NCBI RefSeq assembly: GCF_036324505.1
Contig: NC_086368.1
Coordinates: forward strand, 806,001 to 870,000
Direction of reading: 5' to 3'
DNA from: Eleginops maclovinus
Taxonomy: Eukaryota; Chordata; Actinopteri; Perciformes; Eleginopidae
DNA: 64,000 nucleotides
The position numbers and the translations under genes were made by a program. The stretch's first letter is position 1, and each line of letters starts with the position of its first letter. Shown in pieces: positions 10,906 to 21,874 of the stretch. The notes beneath the pieces are model-generated. The model was not told the DNA's origin and made no database searches. It saw nothing but the letters and a program-made list of their open reading frames with translations.

Positions 10906-12550
10906 GTGGGTTTTACTTTTACTTTTACTTGGCTTGTCCACAAGGTCTAAAAATATTTCACTTTGCTCTTATTTGGTGCATTATCTCCCTTTGGCCACCA
11001 GATGTCTTCCTTATTTAATTTTGCTCTTCCACCTTCCTCCGTTATCTCTATCTCGGCCTCGCCCTTTTATTTTATTTAATAAATCTGCACTTATAACTCT
11101 ATTCAACACATATGCACTTCTCCTTTTACTAATATTCCCACAGTTTTAACAGCGTTAGCGACACACATTCGCCTGGGTATGCTGCACTTCTGACTATTTT
11201 CACTCCATTCAGCATCACACGCACACATCACACAACAGACTCACCATTAACTGTATCTCAACTCTTTTAACGTTGCCCTTTAAGCTATCCCAGGCAACCG
11301 CTATCTACCTCAATCATTCAACATTCCTTCACTCTTAAATTTTTTAAGCTGTGCATACCCCACATTCGACCAGTTTCCACTCATTAAAAAAAGTTCTCCA
11401 CTGAGCTCTATGTCTTTGTTTTTTGAGACTATATTGGCGACTATAGTGAGCAGTCGCGTCCCTTCTTTCAACATACGTAATTCCTGCCGTATTAAACTCT
11501 CCATGGTATTAACACTGGCTCTAACGGACTTTGTCGAAGTGTCTCACTAACGTTTTAACCCAGCTGGCTCCGGTTACTTTTCCTAAGGCTTTTCTCTTTT
11601 ATTTTTCTTTCACACCACAAATAAAGTGGCCAGACAGCACCGGTGCCTCAGCAAGGACTTATTTCAAACTCACACACATATCACCAGCACAACTGTTTAT
11701 AATATTTGTAATAGACTTTACTCTTTATCTCTATACACTTTTAATGTATTACCTCCTTGGTTCTCCACTCCCCACTCACACCCAAAGTTTTTCTATCTAA
11801 ACTATGCAGAATTTGGTTTTAATAAACAACAGGTTTCTGCTTACCTATTATATGGCGCCTGTGTGAGTGAAGAGGGGGTTTCCTCAGAGGGGTCCAGCCA
11901 AGTGTTGACCCGGTCAAATGCCTCCTCTGCTCGGCCTCGCATAGAAATCACGTCGGTATTCACCAATTGTTGTGTTTCAGAATTTGTCTACGAGGCAAGG
12001 AGTCCAAGCGAAGTAGTAAGGTGATAAAGCTGATTTTTTTTTCAGTTTTGATGAAGATATACATTCTCTGTATTGAGGTTGCTGGGTTTAGTGAGCCACA
12101 GACTGCAAGCAGGTTCTGTCTTTCTTTCCACCCAGAGCCTCGGCATGTGACATCACATAATATTTATACTTTGTTCTGAGATTAAAGTAAAAAATTCAGA
12201 CTTTTTTTCTCGGATGTGAATTTTTTTTTTGTTGAAAAAAGTCATAAGAAAGGGTACCTGTAGTGGCCCAACTTCAATGAGAGACTCTCATAATGCAGTA
12301 CGGAACAATGGAGGAGGTAATAGAGTTTCTGCGAGCCAGAGGGGTCTCGGAGGAAACCATATTCCAAATGGCACAACAAAAGGAGAGTTATAAATCTATG
12401 TGTGTTGTTTCGACGTTCATAAAAGCAACGCAAAGGCTTTAGGATGTGAAATGCAGACAATTTTTAGCTAGCAGCAAGTGTGTTAATTTATAGGTTAGGA
12501 CGATTTCTGGATTGATAATCTGATTGAAGTACACAGCTCAATTTAAAAAA
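10906..12550. other. No recognised feature
   Basis: Low-GC sequence with scattered short open frames and no motif I can assign. It runs up to the Tc1 element. Confidence 0.45.
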
Positions 12551-12556
12551 CACTTA

Positions 12557-14206
12557 CAGTGGTATGCAAAAGTTTGGGCACCCCTTAGGAAAACCACTGC
12601 ATCAGTTTGTCACTTGCTGAGCTTTTGAAGCAGCAACTTCATTTTAACATATGTTATACCTTATGGTAACAGAAACATCTCAGTAGTGAAATAACTTGTA
12701 TTGGTCAAACAGAAACATGTTTATGTGCATTCAAACAAAAATAGGCATGTGCATAAATTTGGGCACCCCTAAGAAATAATTCCATTAATATTTAGTATTG
12801 CCTCCTTTTGCTGCAATAACGGCCTGTAGACGCCTCCTGTAGCCACAGACAAGTCCCTTAAGCCTGGCAGGTGGTATTTTGGCCCATTCTTCCACACAAA
12901 ACGTCTCCAGTTCAGTCAGGTTTCTTGGCCTCCGTGCATGGACAGCCTTCTTCAAATAAATCCATACATTTTCAATGATGTTAAGGTCTGGGGACTGGGA
13001 TGGCCATTCCAGAACATTGTACCTGTGCTTCTGCATGAATTCCTTGGTGGATTTTGATCGGTGCTTAGGATCATTGTCCTGCTGAAAAATCCAACCCCGG
13101 CGTAGCTTCAACTTTGTGACTGACTCTAGAACATTCTTGTCAAGAATCTCCTGGTACTGTAAGGAATTCATGTGGCCCTCAACTTTAACAAGTTTTCCAG
13201 TACCTGTGCTAGCCACACAGCCCCATAACATGATAGATCCTCCACCAAATTTTACAGTGGGCAACAAGTTCTTTTCATTGAATGCAGTGTGTTTTTTTCG
13301 CCATGCATACCTGTTCATGTTATGACCAAATAACTCAATCTTGGTCTCATCTGACCACAGTATTTTGTTCCAAAATGCTTCTGGCTTGTCCAGATGTGCT
13401 TTTGCATACCTCATGCGACTCTTCTTGTGATTAACACTCAGGAAAGGCTTTTTGCACATCACCCTTCCAATGAGCTCTTCCTGGTGCAAAGTACGCTGGA
13501 TTGTGGAACGGTGAACAACTACACCATCAGCAGCCAGATGTTGTTGTAGTTCTCTGGAGGTGGTCTGTGGCTTCTCTGTGACCATTTTCACCATCCTTCG
13601 CCTGTGCCTTTCCCCTATTTTTGTCGGCCTACCACATCTTTCCTTCACACGGACTGTTCCTGTGGCCTTCCATTTCACAACTACGTTTCTGACTGTGGAG
13701 ACAGACAGTTTAAACCTGTCAGATAATTTTTTGTACCCTTCTCCTAATTTATAATGTTGGATTATCTTAGCTTTCAGGTCAGTGGAGAGTTGTTTTGAGG
13801 TCCCCATCTTGCCACTCCCTAAGAAAGAACCTAGGCCAGGCACAGCCAGCTATTACCTATGTTAAATAGCCTTTTTCATGATTGGTTCCACCTGTCTTTG
13901 TAATTGAAGGTCTAATGAGCTAATCAAAGCAATTTTGTGCAGCAACCTGTCAGCTATAAATCCGTACAGGTGTTGAAATGAATGCTATTTATAAGGGTGC
14001 CCAAACTTTTGCACATCCCATTTTTTGCATTTTATTTTATTATAATAAAACTATGTAATGCTACCCTAAGAATTTTGGTCTGGAAAACACTAAAACGTCT
14101 ACATCTTTGTAGGAAAACAAATGTTGTTGCTGTGATCTTCTATTATAAAGGAAAAGCAAATTGTCATGAAATCTCAGAGGGGTGCCCAAACTTTTGCATA
14201 CCACTG
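12557..14206 (-). mobile_element. Tc1/mariner transposon, apparently intact
   Basis: The ends CAGTGGTATGCAAAAGTTTG and its reverse complement are flanked by TA at 12555-12556 and 14207-14208, the Tc1 target duplication. Shorter inner copies of the same word (TTTGGGCACCCC) lie at about 12758-12772 on the left, and GGTGCCCAAACTTTTGCA lies at about 13997-14014 on the right. This is the inverted-repeat/direct-repeat layout of Sleeping Beauty-like Tc1 elements. Length is 1650 bp, normal for the family. Confidence 0.95.
12785..13807 (-). CDS. Tc1-like transposase (DD34E), complete
   Basis: About 340 codons from the ATG at 13807 (MGTSKQLSTDLKAKII, the usual start in this family; an in-frame ATG at 13843 adds 12 unlikely residues). 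In order: paired-like helix-turn-helix DNA-binding domain (LGEGYKKLSDRFKLSVSTVRN), a GRPTK basic linker that can act as AT-hook or nuclear signal, a second HTH, then the DDE catalytic core: ILWSDETKIELFG, IFQQDNDPKH and SPDLNIIENVW. There are exactly 34 residues between the second Asp and the Glu. No stop or frameshift from start to end. With both terminal repeats present, this could be an active copy. Confidence 0.95.
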   Translation of the reverse strand: MGTSKQLSTDLKAKIIQHYKLGEGYKKLSDRFKLSVSTVRNVVVKWKATGTVRVKERCGRPTKIGERHRRRMVKMVTEKPQTTSRELQQHLAADGVVVHRSTIQRTLHQEELIGRVMCKKPFLSVNHKKSRMRYAKAHLDKPEAFWNKILWSDETKIELFGHNMNRYAWRKKHTAFNEKNLLPTVKFGGGSIMLWGCVASTGTGKLVKVEGHMNSLQYQEILDKNVLESVTKLKLRRGWIFQQDNDPKHRSKSTKEFMQKHRYNVLEWPSQSPDLNIIENVWIYLKKAVHARRPRNLTELETFCVEEWAKIPPARLKGLVCGYRRRLQAVIAAKGGNTKY

Positions 14207-14948
14207 TATATGTAAAAATATATCTAAAGCTCCTGAAGACACAAACACACCTCCTAAATGACACACTTGCTCTTCAGTAATGTTATATGTTTCGTGTCAT
14301 TTCTGTTAGGTAAGGATATGCCTGAAAGACACCGCTGCCTCACCATTTTCTCCTTTTCCGAGGGTCCAGAAGAACATCAAAGAGGAAAATAAAGACCTGA
14401 TTTTATGAGATTCAAAACCAATTAAATTAACTGAGAAACTACACTTTTATTGTGAAAACAAAGATCTGCACACTGAATAGTTTTGTGGCCTAACAGGACC
14501 ATCATTTGTTTGTGAAGTTGCACATCAGAGAAAGTGTGGTCAGCACTTATTTTGTTGCTATTTCAAAATGTACTGTACAATCGATGAGATAATAATTTCT
14601 ATTTGCCTCGCTATATAAGCTTAAAGGTCCCATTCCACACCTATTTCATTGATATTGTGTTAAACTCTGATGTCCTCTGATCGAGTTTATAACATTATTT
14701 GACTGGGAAATGCCTTGGATTGCTTATTTCATGCCATTCTAACATCTATGGAAAGCCTGGTAGAGAAGACAGCTGCTTGTCTCATGAATATTCAATATGT
14801 AAATAAGCTTTGCTCTGATTGGATTGTTGTTCTTGTGAACATTCAATATGTGAATCAGCTTTGCCCTGATTGGATAAGTGCTACAGATGAGAACCCAGCG
14901 GTCAACATCCTGTTCCGTGTCACATTTTGGACTACATTGAACTAAACC

Positions 14949-16049
14949 ATGGCAGAACTTTTGCCCTATGTTTATGATCCTGAGTCTGAAGAGGACACTG
15001 AAGAACCGCCACCAACTCGTTTGAACATGGACGTTGCAGAATGGTAAGTTGAGCTCAATTAAACCCATCAAACAGGTGTGATAAATAGCGCAAGTAAATG
15101 GAGGTTACCCACCTCACAAGTTTCCGAAATAGTTTATGCATCTCCTAATAAAGTTTACACCCAATGCATTTTCTAATATTCCAAAATCACACTTCCTTAT
15201 CCACATTAACGAGTAATAGGCCTATCGACACTCAGCTGAACTTTCTAAAACTGGTTTTGTTACACGTTCTAAACATCTGATAATACACGTCGAGGTTCAC
15301 CTTGTTCGTGATCACCGAAATGATACCTTAGGCCAAATGAATTATACCTCCCTTTTAGGCATGTACTTTTCTTATGTTCATCCGTGATCTTAATGGGAGT
15401 CAACGGATCAAAAAGACGGACAAATGATCCGTTCGTCGATAGTAGCCTAAATAAGGCTTAGACTAGCTTACTTGACCATCCCTGCACTACATCCCTTCCA
15501 AGTTTCTCAGCTTGCTTTATTGATAGACATTGTAACAGAGCAACAGAGCCAATAGATGTAGGCTATAGTATACTTGTGAGCATTGAGTTTACGTGTTATT
15601 TTTATTTTATGATGGCATTCAGATGCCGTCTGCTTAACATTTATATTCCCAATGGTAATTACACCTACGCTCTTCCTTCTATACAATCAGATGAATTTAT
15701 AATATCAACATTTAACCTTGCCTACCTTTTGCTTTATCAGGTGCACATGTGAAAATTGCTCCCGAATGGAAACAGAGGAGGAGAATGTGTGCTGCAGGGA
15801 GACACCTCATGTAAGACAGTGGTTTGTGATGGGTGACATGGTGGGCTACATTCTGATTATACACTGTCAATACTATCTATATCTGACTTGACAGGTTGTA
15901 AGAACAATGGAGGAGATGGAGCAACCTTTGCCATGCATGATCCTCCACCAAGGACTAGAGCCAGTGTGTCTGAACATATGTTCCCTGCAAAATGCCCTCA
16001 GTGTTTACAGAGCTGATTATGGGAGCTTGCAAGTTAGAGGCTATGAAAA
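14949..16049 (+). pseudogene. P2X7-type intracellular zinc-domain protein, three exons without the channel part
   Basis: Three exons join in phase: 14949-15043 (ATG start; acidic MAELLPYVYDPESEEDTEE), 15741-15810 (TG|G codon completed, then CTCENCSRMETEEENVCC) and 15895-16049 (EPVCLNICSLQNALSVYRADYG). All boundaries have GT and AG. Spaced Cys in CTCENC...CC and VCL match the zinc-binding 'ballast' domain of the P2X7 receptor C-terminus, which in fish is found in many stand-alone proteins. No P2X transmembrane or ATP-binding part is present. After the donor at 16050 I find no further exon before an LTR fragment at 16216, so the gene is truncated or continues elsewhere. It may be a small multicopy gene or a transposon passenger. 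Confidence 0.65.
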
Positions 16050-16215
16050 GTAAGTCTGAGATGAAATTATGACTATAGTACAGCATATTTAGTCTATAAA
16101 GCTCAAGCATTATGTTAAAAGTCAAAGTTATGCATCTGTACTCACCAATAAACCAAAAACAGTTTGTACAACATTTTGAACAAAGCAATGTTTATTCTAT
16201 TTACTAACAACTCAT

Positions 16216-16475
16216 TGTGGTGGAAACTTCTGAAGCAATGGAGACGAAACTCAGAGAGACACTGGAGAGCAGGAACTTGATGGCAAAACACTGTTGGGAT
16301 TCTTCGGAGTTACGGCCGGAGAATTGACAAGACATTTACTGTAGACACAAGTTGCCAGAGCGGTTTCCAAACCAATTCTGAAGATCTCGACAATAGGAAG
16401 AGGTTTTAACTAGTTCCAAATGGATAATCAACATTATTCAATCGCCAGACTAAACAAGCTCAGACAATATGTTTG
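16216..16475. mobile_element. LTR fragment, same family as solo LTR at 58561
   Basis: It begins TGTGGTGGAAACTTCTGAAG and follows the first half of the 58561-59073 LTR with small differences, then similarity stops about 15 bp before the hAT-like terminus at 16491. The 3' half is missing. Confidence 0.85.
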
Positions 16476-16490
16476 TTTTAAACTGTCATC

Positions 16491-16670
16491 TACAGGTGGG
16501 ATCAAGTCATTGTTTTGCAAGTCACAAGTTAGTCTCAAATCTTTGCTTTCAAGTCCCGACTCAAGTCCCGAGTCAAGGCAAGCAAGTCCCGAGTCAAGTC
16601 CCAAGTCAAGACCGACAAGTCTCAAGTCAAGTCCCAAGTCCTACCGTTTGAGTTTCAACTCCTTTTGAGT
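16491..16670 (-). repeat. hAT-type terminal region with AAGTC reiterations
   Basis: It starts TACAGGTGGGATCAAGTC, close to the CAGAGGTGGG ends of ZBED-class hAT elements as I recall them. It continues as many short AAGTCCCGAGTC/AAGTCTC words. It lies downstream of the minus-strand hAT transposase below and is probably that element's 3' end. Confidence 0.6.
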
Positions 16671-17089
16671 CCTTTTAACAATGGAGAAATAATATTTACA
16701 CAAATCAGGTATGCTTTTAAGATCTGTATATATTTATCAAACCAACAACATTGTTCAAACACATCTGAAATAAACAAAGGCAAATGTAATTTCCACAGAA
16801 AGTGCTGACATTGTATTTCCATTGCTTATTGCACTATAACTGTCTCAAAAGATCCTCATTTTTGCAAAACACTCTTCACCTTAAAACTTAAATCTAGCCT
16901 TGAACTAAAAAACATGTCTTCACCCTCAAACAGGTATTTGGAGGATCACAAAAACAGTTGAATGTAACTTTTCCAAATGTGTTACCACTTTATTAAAAAT
17001 GTTTTCAGTCTTTTTAACTCATTTCAAAACCTAAGTGTAACCTTAACCTTTCAACCACTTTATACAAGATATCCTCACTCCCAAAAAAG

Positions 17090-17100
<11 letters not shown>

Positions 17101-17121
<21 letters not shown>
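17101..17121. repeat. (GT)n microsatellite
   Basis: A short GT run near the 3' end of the hAT transposase. Confidence 0.8.
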
Positions 17122-17157
17122 ACAATGAACAGAGTTGTGCTTTTCTATGTCAGGGCC

Positions 17158-19100
17158 CTATGCTGCATTGCATTTGTAAAAGATCACATTGGCCAATGGT
17201 CTGTCAGTCATTTGTGCACGATGGGGACGTAGTATGATGCCACCATGGCTGAAAACTCGCTCCACTGGAGCACTAGAGGCAGGCACTGCCAAGACTCTGG
17301 TGGCCACTCGGAAGAGTGAAGGAAGAGACTTCATGTTCAGTGCCCAGAACAAAAGGGCGTTCTGTCCTTCGGCTGTGTCTAGGTAGTGACTTAGCTGTAG
17401 TGCTAGAGTGGTCCCAACATCCTTCTTCTGCCTCTTATGGTATGCAGCAAACAGCCATTCTCCTTGTCCAAGGGCCTCTTGCTCTTCTTCATCAACCAGA
17501 GGCACAGGTTGCTCAGTCTCTGCAGCATCTTGCAGGATCAATTCTGGAAAAACATTTAACAACAGCAGAAACTAAAGAGCCCTTATTACCATTGGTGTTG
17601 GTGATACAGTGTTAGACTGAAGAATGCAATTATTGATGCTGTCAATAAGATCAGACTACGAGAACAAAAGTTGCATTGAAGTCAATAATATTTACCTTTA
17701 ACTTGTTGTGCCACCTCTGCCTTGATGTCACGATTGACCAGTACATGGTGCTCCACCCACAGCAGAGAAAAGGCTGGATCCAAGGCGGCTGCTTTGAGGT
17801 AGACTGGGTCTGAAAAGGGGGCAGTGATCCCATCTTGAGTCCCAGCCATTTTCACGTTGATGAAGATCCCAAGAAATCTTTTGTTCAGGGATGCATGGAG
17901 ACTTCCGACCAGGCCGCTCAGGAAACCAACTTGAGGCTTCAGCTTCTCAAGGTGATGATTGAGGGACAAGATGGATAGAACAACTGCACTGATTGTGACG
18001 ACCTTCTCTCCCTGTGTCAAATCAGTTGCTTCTCCAAACGACTTCAAGATGTCCACCAACTCCTTCAACAGATTCCACTCTTGTGGTGTGAATGACAACT
18101 CCTTATGCCCAGCCTTTTCTAGAATGGCACAGAGCTTTAGATGATCACACTGGAGAACTGCCTTTACTTGCCTCAGTGTTGAGTTCCATCTTGTGTTGAC
18201 TGCAGAAGGGATGCCTTTCTGTTCCCCAAATTCACTATCAAACACATCTTTGAATGTTGTGCTTGTGTGCAGCAATGAGCTAAGTTTTGATAACTTGGAA
18301 AGAGAAGGACATGCCACTTTTGTTTCTTTCAAACCGTCTCCCACCACCAGCTGAAGAGTATGCGCAAAACACTGCAGGCGCTGTTTCTTTGCCATAGCAG
18401 CATCTACCGTTTGCTGTTCTTCCAGGGTTAAGTCACACCAGAGATCAGGGTCATCAAGATGATCTCCGTCATCATCCTCTTGTTCACTGGGGAAGCACAC
18501 AGTGAATGCCTTTCGCATGTTAGCAGCATTGTCACTAATAATGTAGTCCAATTTATCTTTGATGTTGTATTCATCGCATATTGACTGAAATTGGTCACAG
18601 ATTCGTTCAGCTGTGTGTGAGCCTTTGAAGCGATTGCAGGCCAAGAGATTTGTATTTAGCTGTATCCTCTCTATAGCTGTCTCTTTCTCTATCCAGTGGA
18701 CAGTGACACCCAGGAATCCCTTCATCTTTCGGTCAGACCAAATGTCCACAGTGACTGAAACATGCTCAGTGTTGCTCAATTGAGTTTTTAATCTTGAACG
18801 TCTCTCCCCAGCGAGGCTCTCTGTTTTTGATGTCAACGTTCTGCGCCACACTGGGCTGTACTTACTGTCAATTACTGTCAGAAAGTGCCGAAAACTCTTG
18901 TGTTCCACAATAGACAGGGGAAAGCTGCAATCAATAATCAAGTCGGACAGTATTGCGTTACTGATAGCCTTCTGCTGTGGATGACTCATGCTGTAATGCG
19001 CTTCACGACTGTCCAAGAATTGTGAGATTGAAGGCTGTTGTGGTTCGTCTATGATGCTTCTACTCATCTGGTATTCTTCAAATCTGTAACAGGTAAGCAT
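17158..19100 (-). CDS. hAT transposase, ZBED-like, two exons, N-terminal BED part missing
   Basis: Exon 1 runs from about 19083 (AG acceptor) to 17696 (AAAG|GTAAAT donor). Exon 2 runs from 17543 (TTCCAG) to the stop at 17158, and the codon across the junction is GAA. Over 460 codons read without a stop in exon 1. Motifs in order: SISQFLDS linker, [20 protein letters not shown] (first Asp of the RNase H-like fold), [10 protein letters not shown] (second Asp), [28 protein letters not shown], and in exon 2 the C-terminal block [14 protein letters not shown]. These are standard hAT landmarks, and the family resembles ZBED proteins. A BED-finger exon would be expected upstream. I do not find it between 19100 and 21874. 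Confidence 0.85.
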
Positions 19101-19346
19101 ATAAAACAGATGTCAGAAAGTCCCTTATAGCCACACATAAATTGCATTTGAAACGATCTCCTCATATATCAATGCTAACATTGTGTTAATATTTATTTTT
19201 GTATTATTATGAATTGTATTGTATACTGTAAGATTGTGTTTGTTTTAACATTACATTGATACAATACATTTCCATTTTCAGTGTACACTTACAATATTAA
19301 TTTATATTTTTCCTGCTTTACCTTGCCATCAAGCAGCCCTTTCTGA

Positions 19347-19655
19347 CAGGAAACTGAAGTATGCTTGTTAATTCACTCTCTCCAGCACACCTGATTCCAT
19401 TGGCAAAAACAGCAATTTTACCTGCATCACAAAGAAATTGCTGGTCTACTGCTGGCTCAATGATTTAGTTTAATTGTGCTATTCTATGTCTTCGTTGATA
19501 GTTCAGCTTTGTTGTGATTTACCTAAATTGCATAAACGACCTCAATGAGGCAGCAGTAGACTAGCAACTCCTTTGTGCTGCAAAGTAAAATAGACATTTT
19601 TGTCAATGGAATCTGGTGTGCTGGAGAGAGTGAGATATACTTCGTTTTCCTATCG
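19347..19655. repeat. Imperfect fold-back (inverted repeat about 300 bp)
   Basis: The left arm about 19347-19455 (AATTCACTCTCTCCAGCACACC..., GGTCTACTGCTGG) is mirrored by the right arm about 19548-19655 (CAGCAGTAGACTAGCAAC..., GTGTGCTGGAGAGAGTGAG). The loop is about 90 bp. It is probably a small fold-back transposon upstream of the hAT transposase exon. Confidence 0.7.
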
Positions 19656-19659
19656 AAAA

Positions 19660-21866
19660 AAATCGTCTGGCAGCAAGCTAAAATGGTACACATATTTATA
19701 ATACAAAGTACATTAAACTGACCTTGATTTGATTAGGCTTGCTTTAGTTTTGCTGCTGGCAGCAGTCTACTGTGTATGATCCACTGACTAGCTGCTAAGT
19801 ACATATACAATCTCTCTTCAAAAAATCCTAAACTATCCTTTTACAATACGAGTATGGATAAGTTCACTGTTTTGCACTTTGAGCCCCATTTCTGGTTTGT
19901 CTAGGATGAAATAGTGTGTTTGACACCGACATTTTAACGATTGGTCCCCCATGCTTCATGTACAGGCATTCATAAAGCCGTCCTTTAATCAACCTTAAAC
20001 GTTCGTTTTCAAAGATGTGCAACTCACCGAGTGCTCACTGGTTAGAGCGGAAGTTAATAGCCTTTACTCAGTGAGGTATCTGAAAACATAGCTAGCTCCA
20101 CAATAGCAAATAACACAGATAGAAACCAAATATTTCGCCGATATATTTTTTTTAAACAACTACGAACACCACTTACCATGGTAAGTATAGCTACTTTTCT
20201 CACTGAGGACTTGGCAACACTGGGCTAAGGTTAAGGTTGTTGTTGACTGACAGTTGAGGAGGACAGTCAAGGATTTTATTCGCAGTTATTGAGAGTTTAT
20301 AGTTTATATATACAGTGTATGTTTTTATAGTAATATGTAGTCCTTTTTAAGTTAAGTTTTAGTTATATTTAGTATTTTTTATTGTTAAGTGCTATAGCAT
20401 ATTTAGCTTGTATATTTCCATTTATCTTTTTCAATCGTTTTATATTTAGATGTTAGTGTTTTAATCATTTTATTGTATTTAGCCTAGTTGTAGTGTTAGC
20501 TTTAGTTTAGCTCGACCACCTCCTTCACACACTAGTAGTCCACAGTTTGGTGAGTAGCCTATAAACGTTAATTCATTTTTTATAAATGCCGGTAGAGCTA
20601 GCTAGCTGATAACATTAACGCCAACTCTTAATCAATGTCGCGTGCTGTTTCAACCTTACATATTTCAGTAGCAGTGGATGTCTAGATTACGATTGGCCCC
20701 TTGTTCGGTTGTGAATGGAAATGTGTTTTCCGTTTTTTTCGTTGTGTTGATAGAGGGTGATATTGGCAGATAGGTAAAGTCCCCTTTTCCCGCCCTAACC
20801 GCTCCGTTCCGCTGTAGAATGACACAAATCTCCTCGCGAAATTGAATTTTTTCAGTTTGTTCCATAACGGTTTATATGCACAGAAATAAACTGCCGTCTG
20901 GCACACTTAATTTCACTGTACGGATGTAATTTTTTGCACACAGATAATTTAAATATCACTTTGGGGTGGGAGCTTACATTGTTCAAAATCTGTCATCCTG
21001 TTTGGTAGAAAATGTCATATTAAGTATGGCGGAATTAGGGGACTTTCCGATATATAGCGTTAGCATTACATGTTGACGCAAGATCATGAGTTGTTTCTAG
21101 ACTGGGATAAGTGCTAAACATGGGGCTAATGTGCTACAGAATCAGCCCCTGGACATGTCGGTCCACTCTACCACTATAGCAGCTAGAACACTTCAGTGGC
21201 CTGGACAAATGAAAACAAGCATTAACTCAACTTACATTGTTTTCATGCCACTTGAGATCAGTGGTCGCAGTGGTCTTCCAGTTGTAGCTATAGTAATCTG
21301 TTGAGCAAAGATTTAACATTAAAAAAATAAAACCAAAAAAATAAAAACCCATCCATCATTCAAATAAAAATAAGATGTCGTCCGATTGTTTTTGTTGCAT
21401 TCTGTCGACACCGTTTGTTAAGTCTAACATTAATAATCATAATCAGTAATCATCATTGGTCAAAAAATAAGTCTTAGGACTCTGATAAAGCTAGCACTAA
21501 TGTTAGCAGCTAACTGTAGCCCGCCGCTAATACGGCTCCTAAAATATGTTTTCTTTGAAATATCACTTCTACTCTATAGGTAATCACACACTGCAACCGT
21601 TGTACAACAATTCGTAGTCACAGTTTGTGAAAACGTACCTTTCTTCGACGACATAATCCGCAAAAATAGTTGTGTGGGACAGAGATATTCGGCGTACTTC
21701 GATCTCGACACATGCTGATGTGAAAAAGGAAGAGATGATGGAATGTGGCTCGTTTTGTCGCTCCTGCAGAGAGAGCGTAACATGTGAAGTATCATATCAA
21801 GTGATCCTGACCAATCAAAAGCATACAAACGTCAGTGTGCAGAACCCGTGCTTTTGTATTCTGAGC
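19660..21866. other. No recognised gene
   Basis: AT-rich sequence with no convincing exon, TIR pair or RNA gene. Short open frames around 20665-20906 and 21574-21884 have no motif. The 5' part of the ZBED-like element may lie here in decayed form. Confidence 0.45.
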
Positions 21867-21874
21867 AGTCCAGT
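21867..21874. repeat. 8-bp target site duplication, left, hAT copy 2
   Basis: AGTCCAGT, repeated exactly at 25057-25064. Confidence 0.95.

Noticed and set aside
20990..20997. CTGTCATC octamer as the missing right target duplication for the hAT at 16491
   Set aside because: No hAT-like terminus precedes it. A chance 8-mer match is likely.
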